NCBI GenBank assembly: GCA_903822175.1
Contig: CAIJOB010000019.1
Span: 46,882 to 110,881 of the forward strand
Source: an uncultured Alphaproteobacteria bacterium
GTDB lineage: Bacteria > Pseudomonadota > Alphaproteobacteria > Caulobacterales > Caulobacteraceae
Direction: 5' to 3'
DNA length: 64,000 nucleotides
Part shown: in pieces, positions 24,309 to 34,066 of the stretch
Position numbering within the stretch: the stretch's first letter is position 1
How the letters are laid out: each line of letters begins with the position of its first letter
The notes under the pieces: model-generated
The model's input: the letters and a program-made list of their open reading frames with translations, nothing else
Told to the model about the DNA's origin: nothing
Database searches by the model: none
Program-made: the position numbers and the translations under genes

Positions 24309-26156
24309 CTAGCTCTCGCGGGTTTGGCGCTTCCACAGCGCCGCGTATTCGCCGCGCTTATCCAGGAGTTCGGTGTGCGTGCCGCGTTCCACGATCTTGC
24401 CGCGGCGCAGGACCAGGATCTGGTCAGCGTCGACGATGGTGGAGAGGCGGTGGGCGACCACCAGGGTGGTGCGGCCAGCCTTCACACGCCGCAGCGTCTC
24501 CTGGATCGCCGCCTCGGTGGGGCCGTCCAGCGCACTGGTCGCCTCGTCGAGGATCAGGACGCGGGGATTGGCCAGGAGGGCGCGCGCGATCCCCACCCGC
24601 TGGCGCTCGCCGCCCGAAAGCTTCAGGCCACGCTCGCCGACCATGGTCGACATGCCGTTGGGCAGGCTGTCGATGAACGGGCCGAGCTCGGCGGCCTCGG
24701 CCGCAGCGCGGACCTCGCCGGTGGCGGCGCCGGGCCGGGCGAAGGCGATGTTGGCGTAGAGGCTCTCGTTGAACAGCGCCACGTCCTGCGGGACCAGAGC
24801 GACCGCCTGGCGTAGCGCCGACTGCTTGACCCCGATCATGTCGAGGCCATCGATCAGCACGCTGCCCTCGTTGGGATCGAGCAGCCGCATGGCCAGGCGC
24901 ACGGCGGTGGTCTTGCCGGCGCCCGACGGGCCGACCAGCGCGGTGGTGGTGCCCGGCGGAGCGACGAAGCTCACGTCGCGCAAGCCGACTGAGCGGGCGT
25001 CGTGCTTGAAGGTCACGTGGTCGAAGGCGATCGAGGCCCCCTGCCCGCTGGCCGGCGGCAGTTCGCGCGCGTCGGCGGCGTCGACGATGTTGGGCTCGAC
25101 GTCGCGGAGCGAGGTCATCTGCTCCATGTCGATGAAGGCCTGGCGGATCTCGCGGTACTGGAAGCCCAGCATTCCCAAAGGCGCATAGAGCCCGCTCAGC
25201 AGCAGGATCGCCATGGTGATGTCGCCGATCTTCAGCGTGCCGTTGGCCACCAGATAGCCGGCCATGGCGGTCATCGCGCCCAGGCCCACGTTGAGGATCA
25301 CCGACTGCGAGGCGTTCAGCAGGTTCAAGGAGGCGTTGGCGCGGGCGCTGGCGTTGACGTAGTCGTCCATCGCCGCCTCGTAGGTCTCGACGATGCGGGC
25401 TTCGGCGCCGAAGGTCTTCAGGGTCTCGTAGTTGATCAGCGCGTCGCCCGAGAGCCCGGCCACCCGGTTGTCGGTGTCGTTGAGCTCGCGCCGGTGCGAG
25501 AGCCGCCAGTTGGTGATCCGGAAGGTCACCACGACGTAGAGCACCATGGTCGCCAGCGCCGTGGCCGCGAACGCCCAGTTCAGGCGCACCACCATCACCA
25601 CCATGGCCATGACCAGTTCGACCATGGTCGGGCCGAGATTGAAGATCAGGCTGCGGATCAGGAAGTCGGTGGACCGCGAGCCACGGTCGATGATCCGGGT
25701 CAAGGTTCCGGTCTGCTTGCTCTGATGGAAGTCCATCGAGAGGCCCAGCGCGTGGGCGAAGGTCTCCACCGCCGCCTTGGCCATGGTCGACTGAGAGACC
25801 CGGGTGAAGATGGCGTCGCGGGCATAGGGCGCGCAGGCGGCCAGCAGCCGCAGGGCCGCAAAGCCGATGACCAGGGCGAAGAAGGTCACGCCGAGCGCCT
25901 GGCCGCCGCCGCTCCCGACAACCGGCCGCAGGGTGTCGATCGCCGCGCCCATCGCCACCGGCGCGATCACGCCGGCGCCCTTGCCGATGAAGACGAGGAC
26001 CAGGGCGGCGGCGATGCGCAGGCGCAGTTGCGGCGCGCCGGAACGCATGACGAGGCGCCACAGATCGGTGAGCGAGCCCCAGAAGCTGAACTTGGTCTCC
26101 ACCGGCGGGCTGTCGCCGCCGGAGCGGCGCATCATTCCGGGGTGCGCGAAGGCCAA
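24309..26156 (-). CDS. ABC exporter, Atm1/HMT1-like half transporter
   Basis: A 615-residue protein with an N-terminal six-helix membrane domain and C-terminal ATPase. The segment ALINYETLKTFGAEARIVETYE matches the Atm1 family, known to export glutathione-linked compounds or metals. The ATPase has Walker A GPSGAGKTT, signature LSGGERQRVGIARALL, Walker B VLILDEATSALD and H-loop VVAHRLSTI. Start: TTG at 26154-26156 has AGGA 7 bp upstream; the ATG codons at 26130-26135 have no ribosome site. It follows the lipoprotein gene by 11 bp. Confidence 0.85.
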   Translation of the reverse strand: MAFAHPGMMRRSGGDSPPVETKFSFWGSLTDLWRLVMRSGAPQLRLRIAAALVLVFIGKGAGVIAPVAMGAAIDTLRPVVGSGGGQALGVTFFALVIGFAALRLLAACAPYARDAIFTRVSQSTMAKAAVETFAHALGLSMDFHQSKQTGTLTRIIDRGSRSTDFLIRSLIFNLGPTMVELVMAMVVMVVRLNWAFAATALATMVLYVVVTFRITNWRLSHRRELNDTDNRVAGLSGDALINYETLKTFGAEARIVETYEAAMDDYVNASARANASLNLLNASQSVILNVGLGAMTAMAGYLVANGTLKIGDITMAILLLSGLYAPLGMLGFQYREIRQAFIDMEQMTSLRDVEPNIVDAADARELPPASGQGASIAFDHVTFKHDARSVGLRDVSFVAPPGTTTALVGPSGAGKTTAVRLAMRLLDPNEGSVLIDGLDMIGVKQSALRQAVALVPQDVALFNESLYANIAFARPGAATGEVRAAAEAAELGPFIDSLPNGMSTMVGERGLKLSGGERQRVGIARALLANPRVLILDEATSALDGPTEAAIQETLRRVKAGRTTLVVAHRLSTIVDADQILVLRRGKIVERGTHTELLDKRGEYAALWKRQTRES

Positions 26157-26167
26157 CCGTTCGTCCT

Positions 26168-26959
26168 TTAGTGGATCAGCAGGGTGGATTGCACGCCGCC
26201 GCCCGGCGTCATCCAGTCGACCCTGGGGCCGGCAGGGGTCAACTGGCTACGCAATGGCCCCTGCGCAAGGGGTTGAGCCGGCGAGACCCTGACCGCGACC
26301 TGGTCGGCGAAGCCGTCGCCGCGCACCTCGATCTGATGAGCGCCGGGCCGGATCGGAGTCGGCGAGCCTAGGCTGACCTCATAGCGCCCATTGGCGTCGG
26401 CGCGGCGCTCGTCGGCCTGGCGCCCGTCGAGATGCAGGATGACCGTGGCGCCCGGCGACACCTGGGCGGCGACCTCCACCCCGCCGCCGCGGTCAAAATC
26501 GATGCTGCGCAGGCCGGGGCGCGCGACGGGATCGATGCGCAGCGCGCTGGCGCCGGCCCGCAGCATCGCGGCCTTGCCGTCCGGCGTCACCAGCAGATAG
26601 CCCTCCGCCTGGGTCTGGCGCCCGCCGGTGCTGGCCGAGACGCCGAAGATCCGCGCGTCGGCGGCGGGCGGCAGGGCGATCACCCAGCGCCCATGAGCGT
26701 CGACGGTCGAGAACATCGCCTGGCCGATCGGCGTCGCCAGCCGGACCTTGCCGCCGACCGATGCGGTTCCGGCCAGCGTCACGCCGCCGGGCCCGGCGCG
26801 GACCGTGTCAACCTTGGGCGGGCTCAGATAGTCCTGCGCCGTCGCTTCCGCGCCCTCGGCCGCCACCGAAGGCGGCTTGGCGCCGCAGGCCGCCAGGACC
26901 AGCGCGCCAAGGGCTGCTGCGGCGGCCGGCGCGGCGATGTGGCGCTTCACGGAAATCAC
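26168..26959 (-). CDS. Putative lipoprotein with Ig-like domains
   Basis: A 263-residue protein with a lipoprotein signal (LGALVLAACGA; Cys about 25). The rest is beta-rich, with two modules of the bacterial Ig type (GGVTLAGTASVGGKVRLATPIGQAMFSTVDAHGRWVIAL and SPGATVILHLDGRQADERRADANGRYEVSL). I do not recognise a specific family. It is the first gene of a two-gene unit with the Atm1-like exporter, so it may sit in the envelope with that transporter, which is inference only. Confidence 0.7.
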   Translation of the reverse strand: MISVKRHIAAPAAAAALGALVLAACGAKPPSVAAEGAEATAQDYLSPPKVDTVRAGPGGVTLAGTASVGGKVRLATPIGQAMFSTVDAHGRWVIALPPAADARIFGVSASTGGRQTQAEGYLLVTPDGKAAMLRAGASALRIDPVARPGLRSIDFDRGGGVEVAAQVSPGATVILHLDGRQADERRADANGRYEVSLGSPTPIRPGAHQIEVRGDGFADQVAVRVSPAQPLAQGPLRSQLTPAGPRVDWMTPGGGVQSTLLIH

Positions 26960-27078
26960 GGCTTGGTTGAAACTCCTTAACCCAGGGCCTAGCTAATCGG
27001 GCTTTCGCCGCGCCGCGACAAGCGTGGGATTTCCCTGGCCCGCGCCCGTGTGGGCGCAAATATGAAAAGAGCTGTTCG

Positions 27079-27675
27079 ATGGGCCGTTCGCCCGAAAGCC
27101 TGAAGTCCGTCTGCGTGTTCTGCGGTTCGTCCGACGCGGCCGATCCCGCCTATCTGCGCGCGGCGGGCGACCTTGGCCGGGCGCTGGCGGCGGCGAAGCT
27201 GCGGCTGGTTTACGGCGGCGGCGGCGTGGGCCTGATGGGCGCCTGCGCGCGCGCGGCCGATGAGGCCGGCGGCGATGTCCTGGGCATCATCCCCGACTTC
27301 CTGGTCGGCAAGGAGCGCGCGCTCGAGAGCGTCAAGCACGAGGTCGTCACCTCCATGCACGAGCGCAAGCAGCGGTTCTTCGAGGAGAGCAACGGCTTTG
27401 TGATCCTGCCGGGCGGCATCGGCACGCTGGAGGAGATCGTCGAGCTGTTGTCCTGGCGCCGGCTCGACCTGCACAACCTGCCGGTCGTCTTCTACAATCC
27501 GGATGGCTTCTGGGAGCCGCTCTTCGCCCTCTTCCAGCACACCGTCGACGCCAAGCTGACCCCGCCGTCGTTCATGGGCGCCTGGACCGTGGTCGATAAG
27601 GTCGAGGACATCGTGGCGTCCCTACTCGCCGGCCCCAAGGCGGGTCAGGACAAGATGCTGAGCAGCATCGTCTAG
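27079..27675 (+). CDS. LOG family protein (TIGR00730, nucleoside 5'-monophosphate phosphoribohydrolase)
   Basis: A 198-residue Rossmann-fold enzyme. VCVFCGSSDAADPAY at the start, VYGGGGVGLMGACA near residue 47, and the signature PGGIGTLEE near residue 112 (PGGxGTxxE) with upstream MHERKQ define the LOG/lysine decarboxylase-like family. Characterised members split cytokinin riboside or purine/pyrimidine monophosphates into base and ribose 5-phosphate. The exact substrate in this organism is unknown. Confidence 0.9.
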   Translation: MGRSPESLKSVCVFCGSSDAADPAYLRAAGDLGRALAAAKLRLVYGGGGVGLMGACARAADEAGGDVLGIIPDFLVGKERALESVKHEVVTSMHERKQRFFEESNGFVILPGGIGTLEEIVELLSWRRLDLHNLPVVFYNPDGFWEPLFALFQHTVDAKLTPPSFMGAWTVVDKVEDIVASLLAGPKAGQDKMLSSIV

Positions 27676-27680
27676 GGGCC

Positions 27681-29765
<2,085 letters not shown>

Positions 29766-29803
29766 TCCCCCGCCACTAGCGACTGATTTGCCGCCCGGGA
29801 GAA

Positions 29804-29820
29804 ATGCTCACTTTGAGCAT
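29804..29820. promoter_or_regulatory. 17-bp perfect palindrome upstream of nadE
   Basis: ATGCTCA-CTT-TGAGCAT is a perfect inverted repeat between the nadE start and a TATATA stretch (29820-29825), which would be the -10 region on the minus strand. That position fits a repressor operator at the transcription start. The cognate regulator cannot be named from sequence. Confidence 0.5.
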
Positions 29821-29855
29821 ATATAGGCGGAACGTTGAGAAATGGCAAAAAAGCT

Positions 29856-30007
29856 CATCCCTCCCCGTTTCGGGGAGGGTGGCGAGGCGAAGCCGAGACG
29901 GGTGGGGAACTGCGGGCTGGAATGCTGGGTCAGCACGTTGACCCACACTTCCCCACCCGTCTCGCGCCTAACGGCGCGATCCACCCTCCCCGAAACGGGG
30001 AGGGATG
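29856..30007. repeat. 152-bp palindromic intergenic repeat (REP/MITE-like)
   Basis: CATCCCTCCCCG at the left end mirrors CGGGGAGGGATG at the right end. Each end is itself a hairpin (CCCTCCCCG-TTT/AAA-CGGGGAGGG). Inside, GACGGGTGGGGAA mirrors TTCCCCACCCGTC, and the centre is TGGGTCA...TGACCCA. The whole element can fold into a long cruciform. It lies directly after the dksA stop and before nadE, both on the minus strand, so it may end dksA transcription. No transposase is present, so if mobile it depends on one elsewhere. Confidence 0.85.
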
Positions 30008-30013
30008 ATTTCT

Positions 30014-30442
30014 CTAGTCGTCGCGGTGGACGCGTTCGCGGCGCTCGTGGCGCTCCTGGGCTTCCAGGCTCAGCGTGGCGATCGGGCGGGCGTCGAGGCG
30101 GGCCACGCCGATAGGCTCGCCGGTCTCTTCGCAGTAGCCGTAGGAGCCGTCCTCGATTCGGCGCAGGGCCTCGTCGATCTTGGAGATCAGCTTGCGTTGC
30201 CGGTCTCGCGTCCGCAGCTCAAGAGACCGGTCGGTCTCCGACGATGCGCGATCGGCAAGGTCGGGATGATTCTCGGTTTCGCTCTGTAGATGTTTGAGGG
30301 TCTCCCCAGATTCCCGGAGAATATCCTCTTTCCAGTCAATGAGTTTCTGCCTGAAATACTCAAGCTGACGCTCATTCATGAACTCTTCGTCCTCGGAAGG
30401 ACGGTAACCAGGTCGATCGGCCAATACGGCTGATGCCTTCAT
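30014..30442 (-). CDS. dksA: RNA polymerase-binding protein DksA (single-cysteine type)
   Basis: A 142-residue DksA/TraR protein: N-terminal region, coiled-coil (LEYFRQKLIDWKEDILRES... to RLISKIDEAL), and the finger region GYCEETGEPIGVARLDARPIATLSLEAQERHERRER. Three of the four zinc cysteines of E. coli DksA are replaced (Thr, Leu and Ala in the positions seen), which is common in alphaproteobacterial DksA. The coiled-coil tip has Asp and Ala residues (DLADRASSETD) as needed for action in the secondary channel. It mediates the ppGpp stringent response. The ATG at 30440-30442 follows a well-formed promoter. Confidence 0.93.
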   Translation of the reverse strand: MKASAVLADRPGYRPSEDEEFMNERQLEYFRQKLIDWKEDILRESGETLKHLQSETENHPDLADRASSETDRSLELRTRDRQRKLISKIDEALRRIEDGSYGYCEETGEPIGVARLDARPIATLSLEAQERHERRERVHRDD

Positions 30443-30484
30443 GGACACTCCGAGCCCCCAAAACACCCCGAGACACGCGGGGGG

Positions 30485-30512
30485 CTTATAGCAAACAAAA
30501 CAGTGGTTTCAA
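30485..30512 (-). promoter_or_regulatory. Housekeeping-sigma promoter of dksA
   Basis: Read on the minus strand: -35 TTGAAA (30512-30507), 16-bp spacer, -10 TATAAG (30490-30485) within GCTATAAGC, close to the Caulobacter -10 form GCTANAWC. Transcription would begin near 30478, about 36 bp before the dksA ATG. Confidence 0.65.
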
Positions 30513-30535
30513 TCCATGCGCGTAATCGAGTGCTT

Positions 30536-30967
30536 TTACGCCGCACGGGATGACCGCTCCAGCTTGGCCATTTCGACGGCGGCGCGCAGTTCGATCTCGT
30601 CCAGAACCGCCTCGAGGCCGGGGTCTTCAGTGGCGTCGCGTTCGTCGCGAATGGCGCGGCGCAGGCGATCCAGATCGCCGGCGGAAAGCTCGCCTTCCAG
30701 CAGGCCGACCTTGATCTCGCCCAGCACATCGAGGATGCGGCCGGCGCGGCGCACGGCGCGGCGCTTGCGTTCCAGCGGCCCACCCACGTCCTGCAGGGCG
30801 ATCAGCGCCTCGACGCCCATGACGCCGCGCGTCGCCGACACGTTGGAGACCTGACTGGCGCCGCCGGCGCTGTCAGGGGTGATGATTCGGAAGCCTTCGC
30901 CATCGGCGCCCCGCGCCGGGCGTGCGCCTGAGGACGATCCGATCCCGCCTGGGCCGGTGACCTTCAT
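30536..30967 (-). CDS. fliX: Flagellar assembly regulator FliX
   Basis: A 143-residue protein beginning MKVTGPGGIGSSSGAR, with the FliX middle ATRGVMGVEALIALQDV and ERKRRAVRRAGRILDVLGEIKVGLLEG. FliX is a Caulobacterales-specific membrane-associated protein that couples early flagellar assembly to the activator FlbD and sigma-54 dependent late flagellar genes. It is divergent from flgI, the arrangement known in Caulobacter. The upstream region contains a TTAACCAT CtrA half-site on its coding strand. Confidence 0.92.
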   Translation of the reverse strand: MKVTGPGGIGSSSGARPARGADGEGFRIITPDSAGGASQVSNVSATRGVMGVEALIALQDVGGPLERKRRAVRRAGRILDVLGEIKVGLLEGELSAGDLDRLRRAIRDERDATEDPGLEAVLDEIELRAAVEMAKLERSSRAA

Positions 30968-31031
30968 GCTGCGCGCTCAATCCCTGATGGCTCGTACTCT
31001 GACCCCTGTTGTCGGCCGGCAAGCTTGCAGC

Positions 31032-31039
31032 ATGGTTAA
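31032..31039 (-). promoter_or_regulatory. CtrA half-site (TTAACCAT) upstream of fliX
   Basis: TTAACCAT on the minus strand, 65 bp upstream of the fliX start. It matches the 8-bp half-site form reported for CtrA; no second TTAA is present at the 7-bp spacing. Class II flagellar genes are commonly CtrA controlled. Confidence 0.4.
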
Positions 31040-31040
31040 T

Positions 31041-31060
31041 GCCGGGCAAAAACTGCCGCG
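31041..31060 (+). promoter_or_regulatory. Possible FlbD enhancer (ftr-like) for flgI/fliX
   Basis: GCCGGGCAAAAACTGCCGCG has two GC-rich half-sites around an A tract, similar in style to the ftr elements bound by FlbD. It lies about 90 bp upstream of the sigma-54 promoter, the usual enhancer distance. The match is judged by eye. Confidence 0.35.
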
Positions 31061-31129
31061 AGGCGCCGCCTTGCCCGCGTCAGCCCGCCACGCCTTACTG
31101 ATTTTCCTGCATTTTCTTGGGGTCTCCGA

Positions 31130-31146
31130 TTGGCACGCCCCTCGCA
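31130..31146 (+). promoter_or_regulatory. Sigma-54 promoter of flgI
   Basis: TTGGCACGCCCCTCGCA carries the -24 GG (31132-31133) and -12 GC (31144-31145) with the required 10-bp spacing, and matches TTGGCACG-N4-TTGCA at all but one position. Transcription would begin near 31157, about 23 bp before the flgI ATG. Late flagellar genes in Caulobacter use sigma-54 with FlbD. Confidence 0.75.
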
Positions 31147-31179
31147 TAGGAAACGGCGAAGCAGCTTCACCGGGTATCC

Positions 31180-32304
31180 ATGCGTCCGACCTTCCGCGCC
31201 TTTTCCGTCCTTCTGCTGGCCGCCGGCCTGATGTTCGGCGCCTGCGTCGCGCCCGCCGCCGCCAAATCGCGGATCAAGGATATCGTCTCTTTCGAGGGCG
31301 TTCGCGACAATCAGCTGATCGGCTACGGCATCGTCGTGGGCCTGAACGGCACGGGCGATGCGCTGCGCAACGCGCCCTTCACCCAGCAGTCCATCCAGTC
31401 CGCCCTGGAACGCCTGGGCATCAACACCCGCGCCGCGTCGCCCAACACCAAAGACGTGGCCGCGGTGATGGTCACCGCCAACCTGCCGGCCTTCGCCGCG
31501 CCCGGTTCGCGATTCGATGTGACCGTGTCGGCGATCGGCGACGCCAAGAGCCTGCAGGGCGGCACCCTGGTGATGACGCCCTTGATGGGCATCGACGGCA
31601 ACGGCCATGCAGAGGCTCAAGGGACCGTACAGACGGGCGCGATCAGCGCGTCGGGTGCTTCGGGCTCGACGGTCTCCAAAGGCGTCCCCACCGCCGGCCG
31701 CATCGCCGGCGGGGCCACGGTCGAGGGGGAAGGCACCGGCTTCCAGCTGGCCAGCATGACGGTCATGCGCCTCACCCTGCACAATCCCGACTTCTCGACC
31801 GCGCAACGGGTCGCCGACGTGATCAACGCCCGCTTCCCCGGCTGCGCCCAGTTGCAGAACCCGACGATCGTGGCGATCCGCCCGCCGCCCGGCCAGGACA
31901 TGGTCAGCTTCGTGGGCCAGGTGGAGAACCTCTCCGTCGAGACCGACACGCCGGCCAAGGTGATCATCGACGAGATCGCCGGCGTGGTGACCATGACCGA
32001 CGCGGTGCGTATCTCCACGGTAGCGATTCAGCAGGGCAACCTGACCATCACGGTCAAGGAGAGCTCGCAGGTCAGCCAGCCCAGCGCCTTCTCCAAGGGC
32101 GGGACCACCGCCATCGTCCCGCAGAGCGACGTCTCGGTGGACGAGGAAAAGGGCAAGCAGTTCGTGACGCTGAAGAACGGGGCCTCTCTGGGGTCCCTGG
32201 TCGCCGGCCTGAACGCGCTCGGCGTCACGCCCCGCGACATGATCTCCATCCTGCAGACCATCAAGAGCGCCGGCGCCCTGCAGGCCGAAATCGAGGTGCA
32301 GTGA
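31180..32304 (+). CDS. flgI: Flagellar P-ring protein FlgI
   Basis: A 374-residue periplasmic protein that forms the P ring around the flagellar rod in the peptidoglycan layer. Signal peptide about 1-28 (APAAAK), then the conserved SRIKDIVSFEGVRDNQLIGYGIVVGLNGTGD and the C-terminal MISILQTIKSAGALQAEIEVQ. Length is normal for the family. It is expressed from a sigma-54 promoter and overlaps cheL by one base of the stop/start (TGATG). Confidence 0.97.
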   Translation: MRPTFRAFSVLLLAAGLMFGACVAPAAAKSRIKDIVSFEGVRDNQLIGYGIVVGLNGTGDALRNAPFTQQSIQSALERLGINTRAASPNTKDVAAVMVTANLPAFAAPGSRFDVTVSAIGDAKSLQGGTLVMTPLMGIDGNGHAEAQGTVQTGAISASGASGSTVSKGVPTAGRIAGGATVEGEGTGFQLASMTVMRLTLHNPDFSTAQRVADVINARFPGCAQLQNPTIVAIRPPPGQDMVSFVGQVENLSVETDTPAKVIIDEIAGVVTMTDAVRISTVAIQQGNLTITVKESSQVSQPSAFSKGGTTAIVPQSDVSVDEEKGKQFVTLKNGASLGSLVAGLNALGVTPRDMISILQTIKSAGALQAEIEVQ

Positions 32305-32648
32305 TGAGCGACCTGACCGCCGCCAGCGCGCCCGCGCCCCTCTTGACCCCGACGCCCTCGGCCAACAGCGGCGGTAACCCGCCGATGAGCGCGGCGGAGA
32401 CCGCCAAGCGCGCCCAGATCCATCAGACGTCCCAGAAGTTCGAGGCTTCGTTCCTCTCGGTGATGCTCAACGAGATGTTCAGCAAGGACGACGACAACGT
32501 CGACAAGGCCTTCACCGGCGGATCGGGCGCCAAGATGTTCCAGTCGATGCTCGCGCAATCCATGGCCGACAAAATGGTCACGAACGGCGGCATCGGCCTG
32601 GCCGCCTCGGTCCAGCGCGAGATGCTGAAGATGCAGGGACTGCACTGA
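32304..32648 (+). CDS. cheL: CheL/FlgJ-type rod-binding protein
   Basis: A 114-residue protein corresponding to the rod-binding N-terminal domain of FlgJ without the muramidase domain. AQIHQTSQKFEASFLSVMLNEMF and GSGAKMFQSMLAQSMADKMV are the family core. In Caulobacter CheL is needed for chemotaxis and flagellar assembly. Its ATG overlaps the flgI stop and its own stop overlaps the next ATG, so the three genes are translationally coupled. Confidence 0.9.
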   Translation: MSDLTAASAPAPLLTPTPSANSGGNPPMSAAETAKRAQIHQTSQKFEASFLSVMLNEMFSKDDDNVDKAFTGGSGAKMFQSMLAQSMADKMVTNGGIGLAASVQREMLKMQGLH

Positions 32649-33091
32649 TGATCATGACCCCGCAGGAAGCCACGGAGCGCGTCGAACAGCTCATCACGCT
32701 GACCGACCGGCTGACCTCGCTGGTCGCCGAGCAGGCCAAGGCCTTCGAAGGCCGCCGTCCGCAGGACGCCGCGGTCCACGTCGAGGAAACCAGCCGGCTC
32801 GCTAACCTCTACCGCCACGAATCGGCCCGGGTGCGCGCCAATCCCGGCCTGATCTCAGCGGCCGCCCCGCCGCAGCGCCTGCGCCTGCGTCGCGCCACAG
32901 AGGCCTTCGACGCGGTCCTCGCCCGCCAGGCCCGCGCGGTCGGCGCGGTGAAGGAAGTCACCGAAGGCCTGGTCCGCGCCATCGCCGAGGAGATCGCCGG
33001 CCAGCGGCAGAAGGGCGTCAGCTACGGCGCCTCAGGCACCCAGAACCAGGCGACCGCGGCGACAGCGATCACACTCAATAAACGCGCCTAG
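32648..33091 (+). CDS. flbY: FlbY-like/FlgN-like flagellar protein
   Basis: A 147-residue helical protein starting MIMTPQEATERVEQLITLTDRLTSLVAEQAKAFEGRRPQD. This resembles FlgN-type chaperones and the FlbY protein found after CheL in Caulobacter. The role is probably as a chaperone or basal-body factor for hook-associated proteins. The ATG overlaps the cheL stop (TGATG). The name rests on position and overall likeness, not on a distinctive motif. Confidence 0.65.
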   Translation: MIMTPQEATERVEQLITLTDRLTSLVAEQAKAFEGRRPQDAAVHVEETSRLANLYRHESARVRANPGLISAAAPPQRLRLRRATEAFDAVLARQARAVGAVKEVTEGLVRAIAEEIAGQRQKGVSYGASGTQNQATAATAITLNKRA

Positions 33092-33193
33092 CCGCCTCCC
33101 CGCGCGCCGCGCAGCACAATTCTGAAGTGCTGGACAACGTCGTTATGCGAGTGTTTCGTTCCCCGCCGCCCTCGCGGCCATAGGGGGACTACC

Positions 33194-33730
33194 ATGCACC
33201 AATCGAAGATCGCGCTCGCCGCCGTCGCGGCGCTGGCTCTGACCGCCTGCGCCCAGCCGGCCGCAAAGCCCGCCGTCGACACCGCCAAGATCGCCGACGC
33301 CGTGAAGGCCGACGCCGAGGCCTCGGTCGCAGACCTCAACGCGAAAAACGCCGACAAAGCCGCCAGCCACGACGCGGCTAATATCGTGGGCATGTTCCAC
33401 GGCACGCCCAACGTGAACAGTCCGGCCAAGGACCTGGCTATGACTAAGCTGCAGGTCGCCGACCCGGCCTTCAAGTTGGCGATCTCCAACGAGACCGTGG
33501 ATGTCGCCCAGGCCGGCGACATGGCGGTGTTCCGCGCCAGCTACGTCGCCACCATGACCGACCCCAAGACCAAGAAGCCCATGACCGAGAACGGCAACTG
33601 GGTGGTCCAGTACAAGGCCCAGACCGACGGCTCCTGGAAGATGGCGATCAGCGTCGTCTCCGACACCGGCGCTGCGCCCGCGGCGGCGGCGCCTGCTGCG
33701 GCAGCGGCTCCGGCGTCCGACAAGAAATAG
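33194..33730 (+). CDS. Lipoprotein with NTF2-like (DUF4440/SnoaL) domain
   Basis: A 178-residue protein with lipobox LTAC (Cys 19) after a short signal peptide. Residues about 30-155 look like the NTF2-like cone fold: ADAEASVADLNAKNADKAASH, then YVATMTDPKTKKPMTENGNWVVQYKAQTDGSWKMAI, which is the usual last strand. The tail is Ala/Pro rich. The function is unknown; such domains bind small ligands. It stands alone between flbY and the riboflavin riboswitch. Confidence 0.72.
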   Translation: MHQSKIALAAVAALALTACAQPAAKPAVDTAKIADAVKADAEASVADLNAKNADKAASHDAANIVGMFHGTPNVNSPAKDLAMTKLQVADPAFKLAISNETVDVAQAGDMAVFRASYVATMTDPKTKKPMTENGNWVVQYKAQTDGSWKMAISVVSDTGAAPAAAAPAAAAAPASDKK

Positions 33731-33758
33731 TCCTGCGAGACAGAATTCAAACAACCGT

Positions 33759-33786
33759 TTGACGCGCGTGGGCGGAGGGCTGTAGC
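33759..33786 (+). promoter_or_regulatory. Promoter of the FMN riboswitch-ribH unit
   Basis: TTGACG (33759-33764), 16-bp spacer, TGTAGC (33781-33786). The -35 matches the Caulobacter consensus TTGACG exactly. The expected start near 33793 lies 30 bp before the riboswitch. Confidence 0.6.
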
Positions 33787-33822
33787 TTTCCGCCCGTCGC
33801 TGGAGCGTTTCCGGCGATCTAC

Positions 33823-33977
33823 GTTCTCAGGGCGGGGTGAAAGTCCCCACCGGCGGTAATGCCCTCCCAGCAATGGGCGGGACGAGCCCGCGGGCGCCTG
33901 TGGCCTTCCAAGGCTGCGGGGACAAGCAGACACCGGTGCGATCCCGGGGCCGACGGTTAGAGTCCGGTTATGAGAAC
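33823..33977 (+). promoter_or_regulatory. FMN riboswitch (RFN element)
   Basis: The closing stem GTTCTC (33823-33828) pairs with GAGAAC (33972-33977). Conserved RFN blocks are present: AGGGCGGGGTGAAAGTCCCC and ACCGGCGGTAA on the 5' side, then GCAGACACCGGTGCGATCCCGG and CCGACGGTTAGAGTCCGG on the 3' side. It senses FMN and controls the ribH gene that starts 89 bp after it. Confidence 0.96.
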
Positions 33978-33985
33978 CGCTGAAC

Positions 33986-34015
33986 GCGTGCGTCTGGCTT
34001 CGGCTGGGCGCGTGT
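33986..34015 (+). promoter_or_regulatory. Expression-platform hairpin with TTCG tetraloop
   Basis: Left arm 33986-33998 and right arm 34003-34015 can pair at all 13 positions if G-T pairs are allowed, closed by the very stable TTCG loop. No T tract follows, so it is not an intrinsic terminator; it probably acts with Rho or through folding of the ribH leader. Confidence 0.5.
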
Positions 34016-34066
34016 GGGCGGCGTCTCCCTGAGTCGTGGTTCCTCGAACCCATCCGGGAGAAAACC

